A stretch of DNA of 64,000 nucleotides from Pleurotus djamor (taxonomy: Eukaryota; Basidiomycota; Agaricomycetes; Agaricales; Pleurotaceae). Position 1 is the first letter of the stretch. Each line of letters starts with the position of its first letter. The stretch lies in assembly GCA_029747585.1 (NCBI GenBank), contig JAPEVF010000007.1, forward strand, positions 123,654 through 187,653, read 5' to 3'. Under the pieces are notes generated by a model that was not told the DNA's origin, did not search any database, and was given only the letters and a program-made list of their open reading frames with translations. Shown piece by piece: positions 11,257 through 23,420 of this stretch. A program made the position numbers and the translations under genes.

Positions 11257-13604
11257 TCACTCAGCATCCGACTTGAGACCAAACCATTCTCTCGTCCACC
11301 CATACGTGTTCCGTAGACTTTTGCGCAGTTGACGGAGACGGCATCGGTCGAGATCCTTTCGGCTTCCATGAGGCCTAAGTGGGGGAGGTAACAAATTGGA
11401 ATGTATAGCGCAAGTATCAACGTACTTATGATTGCACATCGACTTATTGGATTGTAGTGCTTTAGCGCGTTGCCAATGAGTTGAGAATCAGTTCCGACTT
11501 CAAATTCTAGGCTCAGTGACTTACGATTTGGATGAAACGTGGCTCGACATCCAGCACGACCCGAATCATAACTAAATCCAACTTCTACCATCGCCTGTGT
11601 GCGTCTTAGACGTGAATCCGAGCTTCAGATTAAAGATACATACTTGAGCATACTCCGCAAAATCTAGATGTCCTTTTTGCCCCGGTGCGAAAATCATCTC
11701 GAAGACCTCGAAAGAAGATTTGCTCAAATGAAATACAGGGAATTTCAGGGGCGGGGGAGCATGCTGGGGAACGTCAGAATTGGGGTCAGTCCGCGCCTGG
11801 GGATCACGCGTCTTGATTTTACGTCGTCCTCCCAATTGTGGTCGAACCTGATCATCTATGGGGGACCACGAAACACTCGAAACAGCTCGGTAGGCTTTAA
11901 TTTCGGCGGGTTGAGGCGACGGACTCCTCCCAAATTGGTGGGGTATTTGGATTTCCGGTTTGATATTCCAAGATGGACCGCCTTGGTCGTAACCAACGTA
12001 CTATGGATAGGAACGCCTCATAGTAAGCATTTCCGAGCAACAAAAGCAAGGGAGGTTGGGAAAAGCCAACAGCGATTGAGCACCTACATTTTTCAGGTCT
12101 ACCCCATGCTTCCTATCAAAAGCAACAACAATGTCCCGCCATATTTTTCGTGAGAGCGACTCCCGTTCAAGGGATCTGATGCTTTTAATGTGCTTTTCGA
12201 GATTTATCCGTTGAAGTGTCTGCACGGACGCCGAGATAGCTTCACAGAACTCCCGGAATCGAGTGTCTTCATCTTCCCAAGATGGTATAAGGACATCTCC
12301 CGGGAAACCAAGCATTTCCTCAAAGTCCTACGGATGTTAATTCAAGCGCATTTAATCCTCAGACATGAGACGAAGGAGATGAATCTCACCATAAGCTCTC
12401 TGAGCTGAGTCAATTGCTCGGCCAAGAAGGGATCCAACGTCGACCAGACGGACGGATCGGCGTCCAAAGCTTCAGATAGATCAAGAAGGCATGTAAGAGG
12501 GGCCCAATCATAATACTTCTTCGCTATGTGCTTAGCGCGAAATCGGACGATGGCCGAGTCTATGTCCGTCCTGTGCTCTTGGAAGTTCAGAAGAACCTCG
12601 GCCTCCTTCCCAGGACGAAGGGCTAGCCTTGCCCCTTTAAAGTCCGGATAGTTCTATGAGCAACCCGACGNAAAAAACAAGGAGGTCAGGCTGCGGGCGC
12701 GTGAAGGCAATAAGGGATGTGCCATACCTTCTGTCGCATCCATATTGCCCTGATGGCAGGGTGTCTATGAAGCGCCATACGAACGCGCTTCTCCGCAGAT
12801 TCGATCTCCATGATAAGGAGGCGTTCAACATACTCCATAAGCCGAGTTCGACGCAAGTTATCTTCGATCCGTCGTAGGTCGGAACGCTCTCTATCCTTCG
12901 TCCGTTCGTCAATCTCTTGGAGTTCCACCAGAAATTCATGGGCGATCTGCCACGTCCCCAGATGGACTAGAATGTTGTGGATCGTAATGCGACAGAGTTG
13001 GCTGATGAAACGAGGGTTCTGGAGGAGGGTGGAGAGGGAAGGGGCAGCGCCATTGATGTCAGGGAACAATTCGCCACGGTGTCTAGCGACCTGTTCGATA
13101 TGCTCGCGCATGTACGTCGGTTCGAACCTGAGTTGATCCAGTTCAGCGGCGTAGTAACCGGCTTGCGCGGTAGCAAGACGAGCGAGGCTACCAAATGTGT
13201 AGCAATAACGTTTCTGACGTTGACGTTCTGGGTCCGAGAGATAATGAAACCGAAAAGGACTTGGTTGATGGTAACATACGGGAAATAGGAGCATCGTCTG
13301 GGTACGTGTTTTCGAACGGACGAATGTCAGTGACTTCGAACTGGGATACTATGGTCAGTCACTGTTGCTTCGCATGACCTCGTGGAACAGTGCGTACAGT
13401 GTCTGATTCGACAGTATACATCAAATCATTTTCTGTCTCCAAGCACATGTCGATATATACCTTGCCAAACTTGGCGATAAGCTGACGGGTGAATGCCTGG
13501 GTGTCAGCATGGCGCATCTTCTCTAGTTGGTAAGTGGCAGCAGAATCCCGTCGTCGCAGATGGAAAGGGAGTATTGGGATTGGGTTGGCTTTATCTGGCC
13601 CCAT
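11257..13604 (-). CDS. Conserved fungal protein of unknown function, paralogue B
   Basis: Mirror-image paralogue of the gene at 8589-11020. It begins MGPDKANPIPILPFHLRRRD and contains FTRQLIAKFGKVYIDM, KRYCYTFGSLARL, ARHRGELFPDINGAAPSLSTLL, EKHIKSIRSLERE with KIWRDIVVAFDRKHGVDLKN, FPVFHLSKSSFEVFEMIFAPG and a C-terminal GWTREWFGLKSDAE. The last intron, entered with GTAAGT after FHPN and left at CACTTAG, is phase-compatible with its counterpart in copy A. One N (12671) falls in an intron-like region. Both copies look intact, so both may be expressed. The head-to-head inverted arrangement of coding regions points to an inverted duplication. Function unknown. Confidence 0.75.
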
Positions 13605-14184
13605 GATCAGTTAGGATTGAGGGAGGAAGACGAAGACGGCATGGGCTAGCTATACTGAATCGCTCTTAACAAAACCGAAGAACTGAGACATACCTGTTGT
13701 CATGTGTCAGCTTGCTGACGAGGTGAAGTGGACTTCACCTCACCAGGCGTTATCGTGTGTAGATACGAGTAAATGAAGCTCAAGCTTGGTGGGGAAGCAT
13801 TATTGAAGTTGTAGCTCCCATAGTTCAATAAGGTCGACGCTGAGCAAGTTCAGTTTGGTAACCGCGACAGGGCCATTACTACACGGCTTGAATGAGCTAT
13901 GCTGTCTTCCAGCAGAAGGCAAGGCGTAAACATGTCGCTGATAAAAATTGATCAGCACTCTGTGCCAACACAAAATTGAAGACAGTCACCCACGTCGAGA
14001 CTAGTCTTGCGCGTCTTACTCTTACTTGGTCTCGGCTAGTCATGCGGAAACATTTACGGATGTAGAGTGAGTACGTACGGAGTAAGTATGATGTTGACAA
14101 TGGTGAGAGTATGGTTGATAGAAAATAGAGAAGAATATCCGCAGAGTCACGAAGAATGCACCAACAGGGTAAAACAGGAAAACA
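13605..14184. other. Intergenic; 3' flank of EH-like gene duplicated at 2.7 kb
   Basis: No coding region is supported. It holds the promoter of paralogue B and the 3' flank of the EH-like gene. The part from about 14090 onward recurs in degraded form at 2690-2850. Confidence 0.5.
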
Positions 14185-16308
14185 TCACAGAGGCTTCCAA
14201 CCATCACCAGGCGGTAACTTCAGGTTATCTTGTTCGTCGGAGAGTAGGGGTCCTCCAGGATCCCTCGGCCCTTTCAGCCTGCGACCCCTCACCCTCAGAG
14301 GGCCATCGTCATCTTCAACACCACTGTCGATACCAGCCCCGCCGTCCATCCCAACAGTTCGATCCCAGTCATCATCGGCACCCACTGCTGGCCGACTGGG
14401 ATGTCGGCTTCGACGGTCTGCTCCATCGTCCATCAACCCCTCCTCATCCTCGCCCTCCCAGCGATGTCCCTCCCTAACAAACCCTCGTCTCGAAAGTCCC
14501 GCTTCCGCCTTGTAACGCACTTTGTCCAGCTTCGGCTGCAGCGCATCAAGCTTGGGTTGGAACGTAGCCAGTGTACGTTGGAAGTTGGCCAGCGGGGTAT
14601 GATCATTATCCACACCTACACCCCGCCGGTAGTATGATCCCTTCGGCGACGGAGTCGAGGCAGACATGGATACATGACGAGAGAGATTGGCTCCGTTGGT
14701 TCCTCCATTACTAGCACCACCTTCGCTACGAGGACCTCTGACGCCGAAAGGGGACGAGGGCTGTTGGGATAGTTGGTCGAAGATGTTTCCTCCAGGGACG
14801 ACTTGCACGCTCTCTGGACGACGCTTGCGCAAAGGAGGAGGAACGGGGGGCGGAGGCGACGGATAGTGTACCGATTTCGAGCGAAAAACTCGTGATGTAG
14901 GAGAATCGTTCGAGGTCAGCGGAGCGTCAGAGCTTTGCTGACGATCGCGGAAAGAAGGCGTGTTTGAATCTGCGGAGGAAAGCGCAGAGACTGAGGAGGT
15001 AGAGGAGAGAGCACTGTCGATTGGTGGAGGTGGTTTGCGTTTGGGATGCTTCGGAGGCGGAAGATCCTTGTTGTTTGGCCGCTCTGGGGATATGGATGGG
15101 GACCTAGCAAAGTAGGAAGCCTCTTTGAAGGGCTGGTCTGGGGTTTTGAATGGACTAGCGTTGTGTGCATGGATTGGCTCGGTATTCATACTGGGTCGAG
15201 CAAAAGCAATCTGTTCTAGGGAGGTGGTAGACGCATGGGGCGACGAAGCGCGGACCTGACGCCGTGGAAGTGGAGGAATATGTTGTTGTGATGTAATCGC
15301 ATCGGAAACAGAGCTTGAAGACGACGTCGGTCGCGGTGGGGGCGGCGGCGGAGGTTTGTTTGGGCTGTTACTCCGGTTCCGTGAATGTGAGTTGCTGCTT
15401 TTGAGAACCTGGAGGATTCTCTCCTTTTCCAACTGTTCCTCAGCTTTCTTCATCGTTTGCCCAACTTTGCTAGCCTGTAACGACTGCTTCATCAAGGCGC
15501 TGGTGACATGACCAGCCTTGGACAAAGACGGGGTCGATACATGTCCCCTGCTTTCTGGTGGTGGCAATCCGGGTTGCTGAGAAGCATGCCTGGGTGGGGG
15601 TTGGTGAGTGGACGGATTTCGTGGTGGAAGTGGCGGCAACTTTTGAGGAGGGCCGTCTAGCTTGTGCGATGGTTGGCTCTGACTGCGGGCAGCAAGCGTA
15701 TAGAATGGGTTGGTGGTCGGAGGAGCTACGTGCGTGAAGGGGTTACTCGAAGACGATGCTACGGGCGCCATGGGAGCCGTAGCAGGGGGGACTGGGAGTA
15801 TTCTCTTCAGTGGGGATGCGGGCGCAGATGGTGGGCTTGTCCTCGGAAAAGCTTCAGCGAACGAGTAATCAGTATGACAATCCCGGAGGTTGAGTGCCTA
15901 CGACAACTTACCTTGAGAAAAAGCCAGTGCCCGATCTACATCCTTCCCTCCTTCTACGTGCACCGCGAGTCTCAGCGCAGCGAAGAACTGGCCTCCAGAT
16001 AGGGTGTCCGCTGCGCTCAAGTTCGGACTGAACAATCTCAGGATCTATACATCCAAGGCTCGAAAATCAGTACAATTCAATAAAGACTGAAAAAGAAAAC
16101 TAACTTCGTCGATTTTCGAGGGCTGGATATGCGAAAACCGTCCCTTGAGCCATGCCCTGACTTCGCGGACGCCAACGACGAGTTGATCATAAGAATCGCC
16201 GTGTTCCAGTTTCTCTGCGTCGTCGGCAGCCAAATCAATCAGCGATATCGTGTAGAATTGATACTCTGAGTCATTGAGGGCAGATACATGTAAACTTATG
16301 GGTCGCAT
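14185..16308 (-). CDS. Proline-rich protein with EH-like N-terminal domain
   Basis: Exons 16308-16105, 16044-15912 and 15851-14185 (introns of 60 nt each, GTTAGT..TAG and GTAAGT..AAG) encode 667 residues. The N-terminal block, with VREVRAWLKGRFSHIQPSKID and FFAALRLAVH, resembles an Eps15-homology (EH) domain of endocytic adaptors. The rest is low complexity: many PPLPPR, PPPPPPP and PPPVPPP stretches that are potential SH3/EVH1 ligands. One conserved-looking helix, TSALMKQSLQASKVGQTMKKAEEQLEKERI, lies near residue 150; only part of it would be structurally predicted. A role in endocytosis or the cortical actin system is an inference from this architecture. The start is uncertain: an open frame upstream (16320-16499) does not join cleanly. 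The 3' end is partially duplicated at 2.7 kb. Confidence 0.65.
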
Positions 16309-16583
16309 GGCGCACAGGATCCAAATTCCAGGTCGTGTTCGAACTTAACAACAACTCCTCTTGCGATAACGATATCGAGTCCAAAGTATAGATGATCAGA
16401 GTACTTGAGCTCAGGCTCAGCAGAGCTTCCGCTGCGGGGCTTCGTGGGTAGGATGTCTGAATATTGAAATGGCGTAAAGGTACGAGGAGGAAAGCCCAAT
16501 TAGGCGCTCAAGCGCTCACATTCAAGGTCTCCTATAACTAATCGATACATAGGGGCTCGCAGAAAGCAATGTTTCAAGAAAAC

Positions 16584-18738
16584 CTAGACAAATTCAGCAG
16601 ACCGTTTCAAACGACGAGATATATTAAGCTGGAATGGTCGCGGGTGTCTAGAGCTCAGATTATTAGTAGCGTGCAGAGGAGAGGAAGGTTCTTTGGAAGT
16701 ACCTGATGATTCCAGAGACGAACTCTGGAGAGGTCGCAATTTCTACTCCGTCCTTATCTTCAACCTTGGAAATATCCAAGGAAGCAATCGAAGTGGCGAT
16801 AACAATCCATAAGCTGGAAAAGGCAAAATGCCGACCGGGGCACATTCTTATGGCAAAGGACGATATCAGAGTCCAGGAACGAAGTCTAACCTTCAAGCCT
16901 AAACTTACTCACCGACGACCGAAGCCAAACGCCGCTGAAAGAGGGGGTTCTTCATCGCCGCCTTCCGAGCGAGGGAGGAAACGATCAGGATTAAACTTCC
17001 TCGGGGTTAAATACGTGCTTTCATCCAAGGATATCCCCCTGAAGCACGAAGGTGAAAAAAAATAAGAAGGTTCAAGATGAGTGGGTGGCTCACGCTGTGT
17101 TCCCAATGATGATAGAGCCTTTTGGTATGAACATACCTTCGTATGTATCGTCCATCGTAGACCGATGGGGGATGCCTAGCACACGAACAGGTATATCAGA
17201 ATTTGCCTCGGAGACGGATCAATACCAATGACATACCGAGGGGTGTAACTGGATGCCGCCTTTAGGAGTGTTGTCAACAATTTGGAGTACTATTCAAGCG
17301 AAAAGGAAAACTCAATACCGGAGTACTTCCTGCAAGATGCAGCGTATGTAAATCAAGCCTTCGTAGTCGCCAAAGTCTGGTAGTCGATCCCGACCAACAA
17401 TCCGATCGATCTCTTCCTGACCCTTCTTTTGGACACTGGGGTTCAGCACCATTGCCAGGAAGAATGTAGCCAGACACGCCCAAGTCTGAGTGAGGGTGGT
17501 TAAACTTCTGAGGTTGATGGAACAGGGGCTAGGGACGAACAGAGTCTGCGCCGGCGGCGTAGATGACAGCTGCGACGGCCTTGACATCGCCGATATCATA
17601 GCTGGATGACTTTGTGTCCAATTGTCCGAGAGTTTGGCTGACAAACGAGGGTTCTGCCGTTCCATCCGCCTGAGAAGCGACTAGTCAGCAAGAGGTTTCT
17701 ATGACTCGGATAGTACGATCAACTCCGAACCGACTGTCTTCTAGCGCGCTCGAAAGGGATGTCGTGCAAACCTCGGATGACCCAGCTCCACTTCCTAGCA
17801 ATATTGGCATAATGCGTCCCAGGAAACCAAGAGGGGAAGTATCGCACTATTTGGAGAGGATATGGGTAAGTAAATGTTGATGTTAGGCGAGACCTGAAAA
17901 GGCATTGGGGAGGAGCTTACAGAGGGGAAACAAATCAAGTGCGGTTCCTCCAGGTGGACCAGTCTGCTTATAAACATCGACAAGACGATCGACAAGTGAA
18001 AGAATCTCGTCGTTGTCGGATACGATCCTAGGTCCGTAAGCGACACGCATTTGAAGCAAGGTGGCGAACCTTCCAAGGAACCTGTGAGGTAGCTGACATT
18101 CGGATGAGTGCGGACAGGGACAGACCGTGCAACAAGGGCATCATGATTCCCTTCATTCTTCATAAGGTCTTTGACGAGCAGACGAGCGTACTCCAGTTGA
18201 ATCGGTTGCAACTGACGGCAGCTCTCTGAGTTGAAGAATGCATGAAACAACTTCTTGTGCTTTCTATATCGTTCACCGTAGCTGAAAAAGGCAAAGTCGT
18301 CGCTCCACCCGAGTCTTCCGCCAATAAAAGATCAATAGGGAGTAAGCGAATCTGTACATAATCAGCACGCACAGTTCAAATACAACAAAGCTCGGTCTAT
18401 CGCTGTAGATTGACCCTCGTTTTCCCAAGAGTTCAGTGGCCGCTTTGACGCTATTCAGGACGATGATGTGTTGGTTCAATACCTTGAGGTGCATGACGTC
18501 GCCTATGGTCACTAAGCAATGGAGACTCACGGTGAGACGAAGTGGACTTACCATATTTCTGAGACCATTCATGGTAGACTTGTCCTTGGTTCTCTGACGG
18601 CAAGATACGAATATGCCCGATGAAGGGATCTCCCAAGGGACCAGGGGGGAGCAGTCTGGCAAGCCGTCTTTGCTTGAAATAATGCACGCAGCTGTAGAAT
18701 ATGATGCCGACCACCGACAGATGGAAAAGGGAGGTCAT
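16584..18738 (-). CDS. Cytochrome P450 monooxygenase, intact
   Basis: Haem-thiolate monooxygenase of a basidiomycete P450 family that is often annotated as O-methylsterigmatocystin oxidoreductase-like. The N-terminus (MTSLFHLSVVGIIFYSCV) is a signal-anchor, followed by the proline hinge LPPGPLGDPFIGH. Downstream are a C-helix region (FAFFSYGERYRKHKKL), an I-helix AAGADST created by splicing out a GTTCGT..CACTCAG intron (about 17516-17569), the K-helix EVLRY, a PERF-region FNPDRFLP, and the haem loop FGFGRR-MCPGRHF split by an intron. The final intron 16648-16702 joins FVSGIIR to HPRPFQLNI and the stop at 16584. About nine to ten short introns; no disruption found. The substrate is unknown. 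It is 21 kb from the PKS, so membership in that cluster is not implied. Confidence 0.87.
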
Positions 18739-19650
18739 GGTCGTATCGAACGTAGCGGAGCTGTTGAAGGGGTTTTAGAAGACACTTTCTCTTTAAAAAC
18801 TGACAAGGTAATCCAAACCTTATCCTTATCTCCCGCGAATAATTAGAAGGCATCTACACCGTTCAAGGCTAGGGCTTGATGAAAGGGCGTGATTTGTCCG
18901 ATCTTCAGCTGTTCGGTACAGGATTGTGTTGTAGTGGGCTTTTAATAGGTTTGTCGCCGAAAGTTGCCTAAGAGTTCGCACATCGGGGACAGTTGTCATG
19001 AGTGGATGAAAAGGTCATTCATAGGTGTCATTCGCAACGTCAGCAGGACACTGTGGTCCCTAGTACATGAGAGTTCTGCAAGCAGTACGTGAGGTGGTGT
19101 CGCTTGATCTATGACCAGCGTAGCTCGGAGGCACCGTGATTCAGCCCTAGGTAAACGGCAAGAAAGGTTCTAAGCAAAGGGCTATGAGGAGATCACAGAA
19201 ATTGATATACCGATGAGAACCGAAGTCGTCGGCTCGGCAGCTGTCCTTTATTCACTAAACTCGGTGAGCATTGTTGCGTGAGATGGTGAACAAAGTCCCA
19301 AGCAAGTTTTCTGGCGACCAATCAGTCGGAGTCCCGTCGAAAAATAGCCATTTGTGAGTGTGACGAAGAGTGCTGCAATTGAATTTGAGGCTGAGGTTGT
19401 CGAAATCAAGGAAGCGCATGGGCGCCTCCAAGGTTCCGTGGCCATGGAACCAAGAACCTGGTCAAGTACGTAGCGGTCGAAGACTTGGAAAGACCTCTTT
19501 AATCGAGGACATCTGGTCTAGAGCAAGAAAACTAGTCTGATTGGCACTGAGGAGCGATACAGACGTTCTGCGTTCAACTGAGCTTAGAGTTTTATTGGGT
19601 GTATGTCGTCCATGAAACGAGAATTGAGCACCGAGAACCGGTGTTCATAA
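18739..19650. other. Gene-free intergenic stretch
   Basis: Upstream of the P450 and downstream of the F-box-like gene. Several short open frames occur on both strands, none with recognisable protein character or splice continuity. No repeats or RNA genes seen. Confidence 0.5.
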
Positions 19651-20653
19651 CTAGCCATGCCACTTCCGAAACTTTGCTTGAAGGAATCCAGCTTTCTCAG
19701 TGATGTCAACCCATTTTACTCCTTCCTCCTTAAGTTTGGTTTCGAACTTCTCGGATGAGGTTATTGCGAGGCGATCTCCCGCCCACGGTCCACGTTCGCT
19801 AAGGCCAGCGTCTGGATGTCCCCAGACTATCAACGGCGAAAGACAATATTTGAAGGTCACGTTTTCGGTTTCCTTCACATACTCATGCTTTGTCACGTTG
19901 ATCATGACCTTAGAAGTCGGCTCCTTTATGAACGGAGTCGGCTCGCAAGGATCAGCGAAGAAGGAATACCGGTATGAGTCGCGCCAGTCCTTTCCAAATG
20001 AGCGCCAAGTTTCCAGAAATGGCTTTCGGGCGGGGCTGTCGAAATGTTCGGATGCGACAGAGTACAGGATGTGGCCTTCGAGTTCAAGACCGTCGGAATC
20101 GTCATCCAGGTCCTGGATATGAGCCCATTCTTGCGTAGACACGCAGCCCTCAGGGAGCTTGTCGGCTTTATCACCGATGCAGATGAGCCTGGTGTACGGC
20201 CACGGCGAGAAGTATTCCAGGGCTCTCCGAGCGAGGAAAGGATAGGCAAACAGGAAGAGTTGGGAGTTGGTCGTCGCGAGCATAGCCATGGCCGTGGTAG
20301 ATGACATGTGCTCAAAGATATAGCTGATCATCTCGGGGGGTAGCTTGCTGAGAAGGCCAAGATGACTAGGCGAAGTAGTGCGGGCAGGCCTAGAAACATA
20401 TGAGTTAAGCTCTTATTATTCGGGTGTCAAGGAAATCATACCTGAAGGGTGCCACTGTTAAGAATTCTTCGCAGCTTGTAGTCCCATCACACTCTGTGAT
20501 CCAGTTTTCTACACCCACATCGAAGCCAAATTCCCCCCCATTGGCCCAGGCGATCGGTTTGTTGCCTGTCTAAATTAGCGCTACGAATGAGCGGGTAAAT
20601 CAGATGAGTGGGCCTTTCGAAGAAAGCAAAGCGATACTTACGTTAGAAAACAT
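19651..20653 (-). CDS. F-box-like protein
   Basis: Exons 20653-20642, 20569-20442 and 20389-19651 join in frame (introns 72 and 52 nt) to a 292-residue protein. After a short N-terminal part (WANGGEFGFDVG..) comes LLSKLPPEMISYIF followed by a helix ending LATTNSQLF, which has the LPxE..xIF pattern of an F-box. F-box proteins recruit substrates to SCF ubiquitin ligases. The remaining 200 residues have no repeat or domain I can name. Such F-box-like proteins are numerous and variable in agaricomycetes. The four-codon first exon (MFSN) is inferred from a canonical GTAAGT donor. The upstream flank is 1.5 kb of non-coding DNA. Confidence 0.6.
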
Positions 20654-22218
20654 TGACCCATTGACGACGATTCTGTTACTCAAAAAAACATCAGAAAGAA
20701 AAATAGGAGCCGTAGTGGACGTTTGAACCAAGTGGCAAGTCAAACAAGCGCCCGTGGATAACAACTCGAGTACTCACCGGCACCAAACCGGCACCTCTCA
20801 ACTTCGTTACGAAGATCTCCCGCAATTTTGCGTGCCTAAAGTTAACAAGATTCAAATACTTAGGTCACGGCAAGAGTTTCATGCGAAAATTCATTTGCAA
20901 ATGTCAACATTCGAATGGTTTTCTTACCATGATCGACCCTGGAAGAGTTTGAACGTTTGAACATTTATTCTTCCCAATAGGTTTCACTGATTGGCCATTC
21001 TTTTAGTTATTGAAAGGCAGATGAGCTATTCCAAATTTCCAATGCAGAGGAAGGGGAAGATGAGTTGTGCGGCCTCGATATCAGCCTTCATGCCTGTGGC
21101 ACGTGGAGTCACATAAGTTGGGCTCGGAGCAAACCATGCTCGGCCAATAACCACCACCATCACACCCGTCATGCAAGCATATTCGCCTAATATAGACTCA
21201 CCAGCTGAACTTCCCAGTCCAAATCCCCCTACTCCCCTCAGCCAATTCAATGTAATCCGCGGCNGAGCCTCCAAGANAANTCACCGANTNNGTGCTTCAA
21301 AGTTATTTTTNNCAGTCCATCTTGGTTATTATTGAGGTTGCCAACGTCACAAGGCCTCGTCGCATTCTAAATATTCCTCGGTATCCCACTCTGTGGACTC
21401 CCATTCACCCAACATTCACCAACATTCACGTCACAATGACTGAAAGGTTTGGCTATGATCATTGTCTTTCATCATTGAACCATATATTTCTGAGGTGGCA
21501 GAGTCGTTCCGTAACGTCGCCATGTGTATTACTCAAGATGGTATGCAAACGCCGTACAATCATCGCCCGTCTGCTGATGATCGCCCCGCTTTAGCCGCGT
21601 GACCTACGCTTGTTGCCAGATCATCTCGCAACCCGGAACACTCAATAGTCCGTAACATATAGCAATGCGCGGGCAGACATCTTTTGTCCGACGACACAAA
21701 TCTCAGACTGGTCTGACCGGTAGACTTCGTCAGCTTTCAGCATAGTCTAGGAAAAGCTAGTTGCCTCGACCTCGCCGCCATCTCCTCAGGAGTCCCCACG
21801 TTCTTCTGGACAGTTCGCATCAACGGATAATAAACAAGGTGGAGCAAGACCCACGGCGTCCTCCAAAATATATCACCCACACTCATGTATGCAACAAAAA
21901 CATAGCCCGCATTCCCTTGCGCTTCCAAAGGCTCCAAGGAACGTCGCAGAAAACGCAAGCTCTGACATCGGCGCACGTTGAAACCCACACCGAAGCCAGG
22001 TCAGATGAATCTTCTTTCCTTTTGCCGGTACCCAAGGTTGATAGTGTGCAGCGAAAATACAACAAACGTGGTGTTCTTTGCGGATGAACTGAACTTCCTA
22101 TGAACATGACAACTCTGTGCAGTGGTGTAATTATCTTTTCCACCCCGCGAAACGGTTAAATACTCGACACTTTCAAGCTGGCGAAACTCAACCCCAAGTG
22201 CAAATCGCCCTCTAAGCC
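20654..22218. other. Gene-free stretch with a small sequence gap
   Basis: No gene is supported. The GTTTGAACGTTTGAAC motif at 20947-20962 repeats the core of the inverted repeat at 8137. Several N bases lie between 21264 and 21312. A minus-strand frame at 21737-21988 has a hydrophobic run and could be part of a membrane protein, but no start, splice continuation or family was found. A TTAAATA element about 60 bp upstream of the secreted-protein start may be its TATA box. Confidence 0.45.
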
Positions 22219-22967
22219 ATGTTGTTCTCTCGAGTCCTCTCTCTCATTACTCTGTTTGTTTCTACAAGCCTGACTAGCACAATCGCGGCGTCCGCCACTC
22301 CATTGACCGACATTGTCGCAGACAAACGTCAAGATGCAGGCAGTGGAATCATGGATATCCTCACGACTCTCAAGGCCTCGACCGATGTGATCCTCCCGCA
22401 GATAGGTCTGTCCTAGCATCTCCCGTCGTTCAGCTATGTGTCACCTTGCTGACTTGCTGGGTATACTCTAGGTGCCCTCGCTGGCGGTGGTAATTCTAGC
22501 ACAGATGAGATGACGACCTTGTTCGGTCAGCTCACTGACGCTCTCAATGATGCGAAGACCTCTATATCAGAGCTTCAGAGCAGTGGCTCTAGTATCTCTG
22601 CAAGGCAAATCGTCGACATTGCTGCACTCGCTAATTTGCTCGCTGGAATCATCACGGTGCGTAGGAGAGGGCTCATCTATCCCCGCAACAACTAATGACC
22701 ATCAGGATATTGTAACGACCCTGACTGCTATCGGGGGCCTCCCCATTTTGCAACGTCTCATCCCTGGTATCGATGTAGCATTGGCCGAAATCCTCGCAGC
22801 CGTTGGTCTCCTCCTGGAAGGAGTGCTGACCTTAGTTCGAGGGTTGTGAGTATTTCTGACTCGGTCTTCTTCCTCACCGAGTCACTCACCAACGACTTTA
22901 CAGGCTTTTAGGACTCGCTGGCCTGCTCACACCCTTCCCTATCCTGGGAGGTATATTGGCTGCTTAA
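22219..22967 (+). CDS. Small secreted hydrophobic protein
   Basis: Exons 22219-22405, 22472-22656, 22706-22845 and 22904-22967 (introns 66, 49 and 58 nt) give 191 residues. The N-terminus MLFSRVLSLITLFVSTSLTST is a clear signal peptide, followed by ADKRQ, a possible Kex2-type processing site. The mature part has no cysteine and is an alternation of amphipathic helices (GQLTDALNDAKTSI, VDIAALANLLAGIIT) with a strongly hydrophobic, Leu/Gly-rich C-terminus ending LTPFPILGGILAA. This is not a hydrophobin, because the eight-cysteine pattern is absent. It could be a surface-active or cell-wall-associated protein. No family name can be given. Confidence 0.75.
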
Positions 22968-23420
22968 ACCTCAGCCGAAGTACGAGTACAATAGGGGCCA
23001 TCAGGCGCCCGTTTTCTCACCAACTTGAAGAGTATTAGCCACGCATGTAAACGACTGAGTTACTACATATGTCATGAAGGATCCGCTCCACTATCTCCCC
23101 TAGTACTCTCAGATGTTTCAGCTTGCTTGAAATGGGTGAGGCCGCCGCCGAGTCGACTTGAAGCTTGACAACCCACGTCAATCTTCGATGCCACCGGTTC
23201 CCATCGGGCATCCAACTTCTGCCGTCCTGGTCACTAGTCAACGCAGTAGGCACGTATCTGCGTCCGTTTTGTGAGTTAACTTACTCATAGCATCTTACTC
23301 AATAATACTCATAGCAGTGCTAGTTCTATTTTCATTCGCTCGGAGAAAGTCATTTAAGGACTGGGCCCCTCCTTGAATTCATGTACACACCCTCTGCACC
23401 TCGTTTTAACGGTTTCAAAA
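22968..23420. other. Intergenic, nothing recognised
   Basis: Short spacer between two plus-strand genes coding for secretory-pathway proteins. It presumably holds the terminator of the first and the promoter of the second. No repeat or RNA gene seen. Confidence 0.5.

Noticed and set aside
21737..22143. Two minus-strand frames with hydrophobic stretches
   Set aside because: No start, splice or homology argument; the promoter of the secreted-protein gene lies directly downstream.
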